Below are positions 43,508-51,395 of a stretch of DNA of 64,000 bases, one piece after another. Origin of the DNA: Aulosira sp. FACHB-615. GTDB lineage: Bacteria; Cyanobacteriota; Cyanobacteriia; Cyanobacteriales; Nostocaceae. Below the pieces are notes generated by a model. It was given only the letters and a program-made list of their open reading frames with translations, was not told where the DNA came from and ran no database searches. Location of the stretch: NCBI RefSeq assembly GCF_014698045.1, contig NZ_JACJSE010000016.1, forward strand, positions 80,003-144,002. Direction: 5' to 3'. Position 1 is the first letter of the stretch, and each line of letters starts with the position of its first letter. The position numbers and the translations under genes are program-made.

Positions 43508-44896
43508 ATGACCACAACAGCAGTAAATCCTTATCTTGATGGCAATTTTGCGCCAATTTCCGCAGAAATTACGGCAGAAAACCTGCAAGTAATTGGGGAA
43601 CTCCCACCAGAACTATCAGGGATGTTTGTGCGGAATGGCCCTAACCCGCAATATTCACCTATTGGTCAGTATCATTGGTTTGATGGTGACGGGATGCTGC
43701 ACGGTGTCAGAATTAGTGGCGGTAAGGCGGTTTATCGCAACCGTTATGTGCAGACGCAAAAATGGGAAACAGAACATGAAGCGGGTAAAGCAGTCTTGAC
43801 TGGGTTGTTAGAACCACCACAAACAGATGCGCCACCAATATCGAGAAATACCGCCAATACCGCCTTAGTTTGGCATGGTGGTCAGTTATTAGCAGTGTGG
43901 GAAGCTGGTGCGCCTCATACAATTCAAGTACCTGAGTTAAAGACAATTGGCGAACACACCTATAATGGCAAACTTGTTTCTCCGTTTACGGCACACCCAA
44001 AGGTAGATCCAATTACGGGTGAAATGGTGTTTTTTGGCTATTCATTTACGCCGCCATATTTGCAGTACGGCATAGTTTCCGCTACCGGGGAGTTGTTATT
44101 CACTGTACCGATTGAAATTCCTGAACCTGTGATGATGCACGACTTTGCCATTACAGAAGACTATACAATTTTCATGGATTTACCCTTGACCTTCAACCCA
44201 GCAAGGATACAGCAGGGAAAACCAATGATCATGTTTGAGTGCGATCGCCCCAGTCGTTTTGGCATTCTCCCACGTCACGGTGATAACAGCAAGATTCAAT
44301 GGTTTGAAAGTCCTGCTTGCTACGTGTTTCATACCCTCAACGCCTATCAACAAGGTGATGAAGTCGTATTAATAGCCTGTCGGATGAGTTCTACTTCTGT
44401 GTTGGGTGTTAATGGCGTTGATGATCCTGATGGGAATATTCCCCGACTCCATCAATGGCGGTTTAACCTCAAGACTGGGGCTGTGTCTGAATCCAGATTA
44501 GATGACACAGCTGGGGAATTTCCCCGCGTCAACGAAAACTTCTTAGGACGACAAACTCGCTATGGCTACGTGAATAAAAGCGCACCTACGCCTGTACCTT
44601 TGTTCGACGGGGTAATTAAATACGATTTTGATCATGGTACATCCCAAATTCGTGAATTTGGGCAAGGGCGTTATGGTGGTGAGTCTATATTTGCACCACG
44701 TCCTCACGCCACAGCTGAAGATGATGGCTGGTTAATGACTTTTGTTCACGATGAAACAGCCAATACTTCTGAATTATTGGTGATGAATGCTCAAGATATT
44801 ACTGGTGAACCTGTAGCGCGAGTGTTAATTCCCCAACGTGTACCTTATGGGTTTCATGCTGCTTGGGTGACTGAGAAACAGTTGCAAGGGTTTTAG
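43508..44896 (+). CDS. Carotenoid cleavage oxygenase
   Basis: 462 residues from MTTTAVNPYLDG at 43508. The frame is open a further 80 codons, but those translate the minisatellite into Gly/Ser/Val repeats and are not native. The beta-propeller oxygenase family is shown by RNGPNPQYSP, HWFDGDGMLHGV and the four iron-binding histidines in TAHPKVDP, VMMHDFAITED, YVFHTLNAY and YGFHAAWV. Such enzymes split carotenoids or apocarotenoids at a double bond, giving retinal-like or other apocarotenoid products. The exact bond cannot be told. Confidence 0.95.
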   Translation: MTTTAVNPYLDGNFAPISAEITAENLQVIGELPPELSGMFVRNGPNPQYSPIGQYHWFDGDGMLHGVRISGGKAVYRNRYVQTQKWETEHEAGKAVLTGLLEPPQTDAPPISRNTANTALVWHGGQLLAVWEAGAPHTIQVPELKTIGEHTYNGKLVSPFTAHPKVDPITGEMVFFGYSFTPPYLQYGIVSATGELLFTVPIEIPEPVMMHDFAITEDYTIFMDLPLTFNPARIQQGKPMIMFECDRPSRFGILPRHGDNSKIQWFESPACYVFHTLNAYQQGDEVVLIACRMSSTSVLGVNGVDDPDGNIPRLHQWRFNLKTGAVSESRLDDTAGEFPRVNENFLGRQTRYGYVNKSAPTPVPLFDGVIKYDFDHGTSQIREFGQGRYGGESIFAPRPHATAEDDGWLMTFVHDETANTSELLVMNAQDITGEPVARVLIPQRVPYGFHAAWVTEKQLQGF

Positions 44897-44907
44897 TTAG
44901 TTGGGCG

Positions 44908-44941
44908 AGATCCCTGACTTCTCCAAAGAAGTCGGGGATCT
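44908..44941 (+). terminator. Hairpin after the carotenoid oxygenase gene
   Basis: AGATCCCTGACTTC and GAAGTCGGGGATCT form a 14-bp stem (one G-T pair) with loop TCCAAA, 11 bp after the stop codon. A likely transcript end; this hairpin type is also common as a dispersed Nostoc repeat. Confidence 0.6.
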
Positions 44942-44973
44942 GACTATTCTTACTTATGAAATTAAATTTATCT

Positions 44974-45090
44974 AGGACTTACGCAAAAACCTCTCAAACT
45001 CCTATTTCTCCGTGAACTCTGCGTCTCTGTGGTACCCTGCGGGAAGCCGCTTGCGCGTCTACGATTTCCCGGAGCCTGTGCGTAAGTCTT
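44974..45090. mobile_element. MITE-like element with AGGACTTACGCA ends
   Basis: 117 bp from AGGACTTACGCAAAAACC to TGTGCGTAAGTCTT. The interior (CTCTCAAACTCCT, ACCCTGCGGGAAGCCG, GCGTCTACG) matches the element at 3281-3369. It lies 54 bp upstream of the coaR-like gene, so it may affect its promoter. Confidence 0.6.
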
Positions 45091-45144
45091 GTTATCTCGT
45101 CTAAACCTCAAAATAATAGTATGTGGTTAGCTTGGCTGTGATGT

Positions 45145-46254
45145 ATGAATAATTGTTCTTTAACAATCAAAGAACTAACGGAAGCGGTTGGCGGTGGCAT
45201 TACGCCGCGTATGGTACGACATTACCATCAATTAGGTTTGTTGCCGCAACCAGTCAGATCGCCGAGTAATTATCGTCTTTACACAGAACAAGATGTCATC
45301 AGGCTGCAAAGAATTGTGGCGCTGAAGCAACAAGGGTTCCAACTCAACCACATCCGCCACATTTTAGAGATGGAACCAGAAACCGAAACTTTGACAGCGC
45401 AATTACAAAAACAGTATCAGGCAATTATGCAGCAAATTGCCCAATTGCGACAAACCGCCTCAGCCTTAGAAGGATTATTAGGACGCGATCGCCATTGTCA
45501 AATTATGCAGGCGGAAGTCTTAGCCCAGCTAAAATTGTTAGAAGTCGAAACCCACATAGGATTAGGCGGGTTAGAAAAACTGTGGAATGGTTTAGATGCC
45601 CAAGTACACACCCACTCAGAAGCATTTGCCGAATCTCTACAACATTTATTACCTGATTTATCTGACCGTTCGGAAATTGAACAACATCTGATTTCGCAAT
45701 TGGTTTTAGCCTGTGGTGATGTGAGTTTAGCATCTTTTGTGAGAGTCAGTGCCGGAGCGATCGCGGCTAGTCGTCACGCCTTATCAGCCAGTTGCGAGAT
45801 TTTTGTGGATATTCCTACCGTTGCCGCCGCTTTAGATCAAACAAGATTAGCTCATTTAGGCTGTCGTGTCACAACTTTAATTAATAACACCCACATCACC
45901 ACCGCCACAGAAGCCGAACAGGAATTTTGGCAACATCAAGAATGGCAAGAAAAATTATTACAAGTCTCCCAGGGTAGCATTTTAGTCATTGGTTATGCAC
46001 CCTCTGTATTGTTAGCCGCCTGCACCGCCATTAAAGCACAAAAAATTCAACCCGCCCTCATCATCGGAATGCCCATCGGCTTTAGCCATGCACCCGCCGC
46101 CAAACGCCAAATTATGCAACAAGCAATTCCTACCATCACCACAGAAGGCACTTTGGGCGGTGGTTTACTAGCAGCCACAGCCCTCAATGCCTTGGTTGAG
46201 TCACTCATTGAAAAGCCCAATTGTCATTGCTATTTATCGGGGAATGGGGAGTAG
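45145..46254 (+). CDS. coaR: CoaR-like MerR regulator fused to a precorrin isomerase-like domain
   Basis: 369 residues. Residues 1-75 are a MerR winged helix (LTIKELTEAVGGGITPRMVR, YHQLGLLPQPVRSPSNYRLY), followed by a coiled-coil dimer helix. The C-terminal 200 residues resemble CbiC/CobH precorrin-8X methylmutase (LVLACGDVSLASFVRVSAGA, IFVDIPTVAAAL, ILVIGYAPSVLLAAC, PALIIGMPIGFSHAPAAK). The end has a Cys-His-Cys triad (PNCHCYL). This is the layout of CoaR of Synechocystis, a cobalt-responsive activator of the efflux ATPase gene coaT. No coaT is in the window. The final SGNGE and stop come from minisatellite-like DNA. Confidence 0.88.
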   Translation: MNNCSLTIKELTEAVGGGITPRMVRHYHQLGLLPQPVRSPSNYRLYTEQDVIRLQRIVALKQQGFQLNHIRHILEMEPETETLTAQLQKQYQAIMQQIAQLRQTASALEGLLGRDRHCQIMQAEVLAQLKLLEVETHIGLGGLEKLWNGLDAQVHTHSEAFAESLQHLLPDLSDRSEIEQHLISQLVLACGDVSLASFVRVSAGAIAASRHALSASCEIFVDIPTVAAALDQTRLAHLGCRVTTLINNTHITTATEAEQEFWQHQEWQEKLLQVSQGSILVIGYAPSVLLAACTAIKAQKIQPALIIGMPIGFSHAPAAKRQIMQQAIPTITTEGTLGGGLLAATALNALVESLIEKPNCHCYLSGNGE

Positions 46255-46397
46255 GGGGTGTGGGAGTGTGGGGAGTTTGGGGGGTGTGGGGAGTGTGGGG
46301 AGTGTGGGGAGTGTGGGGAGTGTGGGGAGTGTGGGGAGTGTGGGGGGTGTGGGGAGTGTGGGGGGTGTGGGGGTGTGGGGAGTGTGGGGGGAAAGAT
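46239..46397. repeat. GGGGAGTGT minisatellite after coaR
   Basis: About fourteen 9-bp units of the GGGGAGTGT type, some GGGGGGTGT, starting within the last codons of the coaR-like gene. The right edge, GGGGGGAAAGATTGCTTCAC then CATCCTCCCA, is nearly identical to that of the array at 43088-43378, so the two arrays share a common origin. Confidence 0.9.
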
Positions 46398-46897
46398 TGC
46401 TTCACCATCCTCCCACAAATCAACAGGGTGTAAAATCGGAATTTATTAGTATCTCCAAATACAAATAATAAAAGCTAAAACAAAGTGAAGAATTTGGTTT
46501 TTTGGGTGGCAAAACCGTAAAATTACAATCGTAACTAGAGATACAGAAATTAAGTTGTAGTCGTCTCTACACCCGATTTCCGGGCAATTGAGTACAGCTT
46601 AATATATCGTAAAATAACTTGGATAAATCGCTGCAAATTCAGACGGGTCAAGGTTTTGATGGTGAGTACCGCAATTCTTAAACCCCCACCCAAGAAATAC
46701 TAGTACCCCTACTTTAAAAAGCTAGTACCCCTACCCCAAGAGAAATTTATTATTAATTAAAAATAAAGCTTTGTAGTGGTTGAGTACAACCTTAATAAAT
46801 ACAATAAATCCAACCGACATAGAGTGTACTGTCCTGTTGGGGGTCGCCTGCTATAAGCATAAAAATAGCACAAGGCTTTTTTACCCAGACAGTACCG
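46398..46897 (+). promoter_or_regulatory. nifP upstream region with spaced direct repeats
   Basis: In 500 bp without a gene, CTAGTACCCCTAC occurs twice (46700-46712 and 46722-46734), 22 bp apart, i.e. two helical turns. The AT-rich run TTATTATTAATTAAAAATAAA follows minus its final base. The repeats could be a tandem activator site for the nifP-nifV block. The factor is unknown, and no clean NtcA site (GTA-N8-TAC) was seen. Confidence 0.4.
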
Positions 46898-47662
46898 ATG
46901 CAACAGTCATTAGACAGTAATCAACCAGCGACAGTAGCGCCTGATTCTGTAAAAACATCCCTGCTGAAAAATTTACTCTCTGCTGTCACTTCTTTTGAGC
47001 CAGTGTTGAGTGATTTTCGGATTATTTTTGAACGTGATCCGGCTGCACGTAATTGGTTAGAGGTGGTGTTTTGCTACCCTGGCTTCCACGCGCTTTGTTT
47101 ACATCGTCTAGCTCACTGGTTGCATCGTCGAGGCGTAGCTTTCTTTCCGCGTTTCATTTCTCATATTGGTCGATTCTTAACCGGAATTGAAATTCACCCT
47201 GGTGCAGAGATTGGTAAAGGGGTATTTATCGACCACGGGATGGGGGTTGTGATTGGGGAAACGGCGATTGTGGGAGACTACACGCTGATTTACCAAGGTG
47301 TGACTCTCGGCGGCACTGGGAAGGAAAGCGGGAAACGTCACCCGACTGTGGGTAACAACGTTGTGATTGGTTCTGGTGCGAAGGTTTTAGGAAATATTCA
47401 ATTAGGCGATCGCGTCCGTGTGGGTGCGGGTTCCGTTGTGTTGCGTGATGTTCCGGCTGATTCCACTGTTGTCGGCGTTCCCGGACGAATTATTTCTCGC
47501 AAAGACAAGAATCAATCTCCTCTCGAACATAACAAACTCCCGGATGTGGAAGCCACTGTGATTCGTTCCTTACTATCTCGCATTGAGCAACTTGAACAAA
47601 AAATCAAAGCTTACGAATCAATCAGTCAATCAGAAGTTAAAACTCAAAAGGCAAAAGAATAA
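46898..47662 (+). CDS. nifP: Serine O-acetyltransferase
   Basis: 254 residues; makes O-acetylserine from serine and acetyl-CoA, the precursor of cysteine. The N-terminal helical part (FHALCLHRLAHWLHRRGVAF) leads into left-handed beta-helix hexapeptides (GIEIHPGAEIGKGVFIDHG, GVVIGETAIVGDYTLIYQG, VTLGGTGKESGKRHPT) with the catalytic His/Asp region, ending in VVGVPGRII. It is a cysE family member; I use nifP because it lies directly upstream of nifV-nifZ-nifT, as in other heterocystous cyanobacteria, where it supplies cysteine for Fe-S cluster synthesis. The housekeeping cysE role is the alternative. Confidence 0.92.
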   Translation: MQQSLDSNQPATVAPDSVKTSLLKNLLSAVTSFEPVLSDFRIIFERDPAARNWLEVVFCYPGFHALCLHRLAHWLHRRGVAFFPRFISHIGRFLTGIEIHPGAEIGKGVFIDHGMGVVIGETAIVGDYTLIYQGVTLGGTGKESGKRHPTVGNNVVIGSGAKVLGNIQLGDRVRVGAGSVVLRDVPADSTVVGVPGRIISRKDKNQSPLEHNKLPDVEATVIRSLLSRIEQLEQKIKAYESISQSEVKTQKAKE

Positions 47663-47714
47663 AACATAGTAACTAATATTACACAAAAGCAAAAGGACAA
47701 AGGACAAATGACCA

Positions 47715-47948
47715 ATGACAAATAATACTTTAGGTGAGCAAATTTTACAGATTCCTTTGAGCGATCGCTGGCGAATTTATCACCGTTTGCAAGAGTTAAT
47801 GATTCCCTGCGCTTGTCACCCGGATGGTTCTTTACGAGTCCAAATTAACAGTTTACTGGCAGCAATTTTAGTCCGTAGTACGATTATGCAATTTTTCGCG
47901 CCACGTCAAGAATTGGTCAACTGGTTAAAACATTGTTGGGATTTATAA
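47715..47948 (+). CDS. Small conserved hypothetical protein
   Basis: 77 residues (LGEQILQIPLSDRWRIYHRL; PCACHPDGSLRVQ). It has an internal CAC pair and a hydrophobic/aromatic C-terminus (QELVNWLKHCWDL). Located between nifP and nifV in the same direction, so it may be part of the nif transcript. No known function. Confidence 0.7.
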   Translation: MTNNTLGEQILQIPLSDRWRIYHRLQELMIPCACHPDGSLRVQINSLLAAILVRSTIMQFFAPRQELVNWLKHCWDL

Positions 47949-48071
47949 ACCTGTCTTGACAAACCAAAAAAATCAGCTTCTCTTTTATTTTTAACTCTGA
48001 TTTTTTTAGTTGCCTAAATTGCATACTCAATCTTTAATTCTCCTCTATACTTATCTGTTTCTGGTTTAGTT

Positions 48072-48269
48072 ATGTCCACCCGCACGAAAGAATCAAAATT
48101 CATCAAATTTTTACATACAGAACTCGAACTCACCAATGCAGATATTGCTGTAGCACTGCGACACAAAAAATTTGATGATGCACCATTACCGATGCTGCTT
48201 TGGCAATATGGATTGGTCAACTTAGAACAGCTAGAACAAATTTTAGATTGGCTAGATGAGCATAGATAG
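48072..48269 (+). CDS. DUF2949-domain small protein
   Basis: 65 residues, all helical, with the cyanobacterial DUF2949 pattern (FLHTELELTNADIAVALRH; APLPMLLWQYGLVNLEQLEQ; LDWLDEH). No catalytic residues. Like its neighbour it lies inside the nifP-nifV interval on the same strand. Confidence 0.8.
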   Translation: MSTRTKESKFIKFLHTELELTNADIAVALRHKKFDDAPLPMLLWQYGLVNLEQLEQILDWLDEHR

Positions 48270-48416
48270 GGAGATGGGGGAGACAGGGGAGACAAGGGAG
48301 AAATTGGAGCTTTGATTTGTGGGATGAACTGAACAAATTTTTACTGGCAATATGTTGGCGATCGCTAGTTACAACTTTTTGGCAGAAATGACTTGCAATT
48401 ATCGGGAGATAGGATT

Positions 48417-48536
48417 ATGATTTCTAGCTTTGTTTGTGGATTTGTTTTCTTATTTGTTTCCAGTCTACTTAACACCTATTTGGGCTATCTTCTACTAGAA
48501 AAAAGTGTGCATGACAATAGTGAAAATGGCAGTTAA
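48417..48536 (+). CDS. 39-residue membrane mini-protein
   Basis: ATG at 48417 preceded by CGGGAGATAGG, then a strongly hydrophobic sequence (MISSFVCGFVFLFVSSLLNT, then YLGYLLLEK) and a polar tail (HDNSENGS). One transmembrane helix is likely. It is 184 bp before nifV on the same strand. Short ORFs of this kind can arise by chance, but the ribosome-binding site and clean hydrophobic/polar split favour a real one. Confidence 0.5.
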   Translation: MISSFVCGFVFLFVSSLLNTYLGYLLLEKSVHDNSENGS

Positions 48537-48719
48537 ATTATACTGTCGTTTTGTTTTCTGTCATACAGATGCGATGTCTTTATCTGGTTAATATTAAAGA
48601 ATGATGAAGACAAAATATTAATTGGATTAATTTATAGCATTTACCTTTACTCAGCGTTGCGGAAAATAATTAACGCTACAGAAAGAATATTAAGAAAAAT
48701 TCCTATGAGGCTGTTTGAA

Positions 48720-49853
48720 ATGAGTGAAATCATAATTAATGACACTACATTACGCGATGGCGAACAAGCAGCAGGTGTTGCTTTTACCTTAAAAGAGAAA
48801 ATTGCGATCGCCAAATTTCTCGATGCTATCGGCGTGCATGAATTAGAAGTCGGTATCCCAGCGATGGGAGAAGATGAAATTCGTGCCATCTCAATCATTG
48901 CTGACTTGGGATTAAAAGCCAACCTCCTCGCCTGGAACCGCGCTGTAATTTCTGATATCAAAGCTTCCATTGCTTGTGGAATGCAGCGAGTACATATTGC
49001 GATTCCGGTTTCCGGTATCCAAATCGCTGCCAAGTTTCATGGACAGTGGCGAGTAAGTCTGCAAAGACTCAAAGATTGTATCAGTTACGCACGCGATCGC
49101 GGTCTTTGGGTAGCCGTCGGTGGCGAAGATTCTTCCAGAGCCGATGAAAACTTTTTGTTAGATGTCGCTCTGTATGCTCAAGAATGGGGTGCATCTCGCT
49201 TTCGTTTCTGCGACACCGTAGGAGTTCTCGATCCTTTCACCACCTACAAAAAAGTTAAGCGCCTTGTTTCTTGGTTGTCTATTCCTGTAGAAATCCACAC
49301 CCACAACGATTTCGGCTTGGCGACAGCTAACGCACTCGCCGGAATTAAAGGTGGCGCAATATCTGTTAACACCACCGTCAACGGCTTGGGTGAAAGAGCA
49401 GGTAACGCCGCTTTAGAAGAAGTTGTCATGGCCATCAAACGCATCTATGGCTTAGATATGGGAATTAACACACCCCGTTTGTTGGAATTATCGCAACTTG
49501 TAGCCGCAGCCGCCGGTGCTGGTGTACCACCTTGGAAAGCAATTGTTGGTGAGAATACCTTTGCTCACGAATCTGGAATTCATGCACACGGCGTATTACA
49601 AAACCCTAACACCTACGAACCCTTTGCACCAGAAGAAGTTGGTTGGGAAAGACGTTTAGTCGTTGGTAAGCATTCTGGAAAGCATTTGGTATCTAGCTTA
49701 CTTCAGCAGCATGGGATCTTTCTCAACCCCGAAGAAACCCAATCTGTATTAGATGCAGTCCGCCAACAATCAGTTAAGAAAAAACGCAGCCTGACAACCG
49801 AAGAACTGTTGAACTTGGTAAAAGAACAGAGGTATTCTCATGCAACCCGATGA
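48720..49853 (+). CDS. nifV: Homocitrate synthase
   Basis: 377 residues from MSEIIINDTTLRDGEQ at 48720 (GAGG lies 10 nt upstream; the frame is open to 48657). Condenses acetyl-CoA and 2-oxoglutarate to homocitrate, the organic ligand of the nitrogenase FeMo cofactor. Signatures: NDTTLRDGEQAAGVAF (metal-binding Asp), GMQRVHIAIPVS, EIHTHNDFGLATANALAG (His-x-His) and TVNGLGERAGNAALEE. It overlaps nifZ by 14 bp. The smaller size and nif linkage separate it from 2-isopropylmalate synthase. Confidence 0.96.
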   Translation: MSEIIINDTTLRDGEQAAGVAFTLKEKIAIAKFLDAIGVHELEVGIPAMGEDEIRAISIIADLGLKANLLAWNRAVISDIKASIACGMQRVHIAIPVSGIQIAAKFHGQWRVSLQRLKDCISYARDRGLWVAVGGEDSSRADENFLLDVALYAQEWGASRFRFCDTVGVLDPFTTYKKVKRLVSWLSIPVEIHTHNDFGLATANALAGIKGGAISVNTTVNGLGERAGNAALEEVVMAIKRIYGLDMGINTPRLLELSQLVAAAAGAGVPPWKAIVGENTFAHESGIHAHGVLQNPNTYEPFAPEEVGWERRLVVGKHSGKHLVSSLLQQHGIFLNPEETQSVLDAVRQQSVKKKRSLTTEELLNLVKEQRYSHATR

Positions 49854-50127
49854 ATACGAATTAGAGTCAGAACCTGATTTTGAAATTGGTGAAAAAGTCA
49901 GACTCCGCAAACAAATTAAAAATGACGGTACATTTCCCGGTAGAGAAATTGGCGAAATTTTAGCGAAGAAAGGAGACATTGGTTACGTAGCAAGTATAGG
50001 CACTTTTTTACAACGTTCCTATATTTATGCGGTGCATTTTTTAGATAAAGGCATTGTTGTTGGTTGTCGCAAAAAAGAACTAGAATCTGCTGAGGAAAAT
50101 CATGAAGGTAATGCTACGGATGAATGA
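49840..50127 (+). CDS. nifZ: Nitrogen fixation protein NifZ
   Basis: 95 residues with the NifZ core: FEIGEKVRLRKQIKNDGTFP, GDIGYVASIGTFLQRSYIYA and VHFLDKGIVVGCRKKELE. NifZ helps mature the nitrogenase MoFe protein, in P-cluster formation. Start overlaps the end of nifV by 14 bp and its end overlaps nifT by 26 bp, so translation is coupled. Confidence 0.95.
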   Translation: MQPDEYELESEPDFEIGEKVRLRKQIKNDGTFPGREIGEILAKKGDIGYVASIGTFLQRSYIYAVHFLDKGIVVGCRKKELESAEENHEGNATDE

Positions 50128-50305
50128 TAATGGTAATTTAACAGTCTACGTCGCTAAAAAAGATTTAGAAGAAGTAGTAGTTAAACAAACAGACGGTGAA
50201 GCTGGTAAAATTCTTACCTTAGCCAATGGTTGGGAATTAGAATTTCCCGAAATACCTGATGTAGCAAATTTGCCTAAAACTGTAGAAGCTAGACGCTTGG
50301 CTTGA
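50102..50305 (+). CDS. nifT: Nitrogen fixation protein NifT/FixU
   Basis: 67 residues; MKVMLRMNDNGNLTVYVAKK, DLEEVVV and GKILTLANGWELEFPEIPD match NifT/FixU. Its biochemical role is not settled. Last gene of the tightly overlapped nifV-nifZ-nifT set. Confidence 0.94.
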   Translation: MKVMLRMNDNGNLTVYVAKKDLEEVVVKQTDGEAGKILTLANGWELEFPEIPDVANLPKTVEARRLA

Positions 50306-50519
50306 AATCAGAGGCTAGAGGCTAGAGAATAAAAATATTCATTCCTGATTTGTAGGCTATTACCTATAGGAATCTAGCGAAAAAATACAAGTCAACAGTA
50401 AAGAGAGAAGGCAAAAAGTAACAACCAATTTTTCCTTCTTCCTTTTTACTCAAGAATCAGCAGAAATGCCCCACAAGCATGGGGTTAATTATTTTGTAAT
50501 TAAATTTTGAGTAGTTAAC

Positions 50520-51059
50520 ATGGGTGACAAATATCTCAGATTATCGGAATTGAACTTAGAAGGTCAGTTCCAGGGTTTTGCAGGCATTAAATCAGGAAAA
50601 GCTAAATATCTGCAATTAGCAATTCCTTCTGGTAATTTATATATCAAATTACCAAAAGATTTGCGTAGTTCGTTGCAATGTAGTTTAGCTCCTGGTGAGC
50701 AAATTCATGTTTGTGGTGTGAGTAAAGTCAACACACGCACAGGCAAAATCAAAATTAAAGCACATCAAGTCACACCAGTTGCTGCTTGTCCAACTCAAGA
50801 ATTATTACCGCAACCAGAAGCCAAAATTATGGTGTGTCAAAAATCTGGCTGTGTGAAAAAAGGCGGTAAAGGTTTATTATCAGAATTAGAAAAAACTCTG
50901 TGCGATCGCGGTTTGCGAGACAAAGTTAAAATCGAACACACGGATTGTCAAAAACGTTGCAGCAGCGCCCCTAACTGCGTTTTGTTACTCGGTAAAAAGA
51001 AGTATAAGAAACTTCATCCAGAAGCGATCGCATCATTGCTAGAAAATCACTTAACCTAA
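50520..51059 (+). CDS. (2Fe-2S) thioredoxin-like ferredoxin domain protein
   Basis: 179 residues. The first 90 or so form a small beta-rich domain (LQLAIPSGNLYIKLPKDLRS; GEQIHVCGVSKV). The C-terminal part is a thioredoxin-like 2Fe-2S fold with four spaced cysteines: VCQKSGCVKKGG (about residues 107-112) and TDCQKRCSSAPNCVLL (about 141-151). It probably carries electrons. It follows nifT on the same strand after 214 bp, so a role in nitrogen fixation is possible but only by position. Confidence 0.85.
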   Translation: MGDKYLRLSELNLEGQFQGFAGIKSGKAKYLQLAIPSGNLYIKLPKDLRSSLQCSLAPGEQIHVCGVSKVNTRTGKIKIKAHQVTPVAACPTQELLPQPEAKIMVCQKSGCVKKGGKGLLSELEKTLCDRGLRDKVKIEHTDCQKRCSSAPNCVLLLGKKKYKKLHPEAIASLLENHLT

Positions 51060-51094
51060 ATTCAAGATTCCTTCAAAATGTATATATTACTGTG

Positions 51095-51127
51095 TAGGGG
51101 TAAAAATTTTACCCCTATTTGTTTTTG
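51095..51127 (+). terminator. Intrinsic terminator after the 2Fe-2S gene
   Basis: TAGGGGTAAAA and TTTTACCCCTA around a single A form an 11-bp stem, followed by TTTGTTTTTGAT. It is 36 bp past the stop codon, a good factor-independent terminator. Confidence 0.75.
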
Positions 51128-51248
51128 ATATTGTCAACTGGCAACTTCTGAGTTAAAACTGTTGCATTCTCAATAATTATCAGGTGTATTAGCAACGCAT
51201 AACGCGCAGGGAGCATCTCGCTTTTTAAAATTCCCAAATAGAAAAATA

Positions 51249-51320
51249 ATCCCAGTAGACGAGCCTTACTGTATATATCGTCTAGCTCTTTTTATCCTGA
51301 AAAATAATAAAAACTGGGAT
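51249..51320 (-). ncRNA. Structured element next to the reverse transcriptase
   Basis: Two nested inverted repeats lie 76 bp past the RT stop codon. The outer arms are ATCCCAGT (51249-51256) and ACTGGGAT (51313-51320), the inner arms TAGACGA (51256-51262) and TCGTCTA (51278-51284). On one side the arms are adjacent and on the other separated by about 28 nt, which would fold into a stem with a one-sided bulge. RTs of defence systems often use such an adjacent RNA, but transcription here is unproven. Confidence 0.4.
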
Positions 51321-51395
51321 GCACCCGTTACAAGTCAAGAATTTTTAAATGCGAACTCGTTAAATTATTACAAAAGAATGGCAATGATTATGCTA

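Noticed and set aside
43141..43515. Minus-strand ORF of Leu-Pro-Thr repeats near the first minisatellite
   Set aside because: Repeat-derived low-complexity translation overlapping a MITE and the start of the carotenoid oxygenase.
46187..46468. Several overlapping ORFs on both strands across the G-rich repeat
   Set aside because: They translate the 9-bp minisatellite (Gly-Val-Trp, Pro-His-Thr or Gly-Glu-Cys repeats) and have no start signals.
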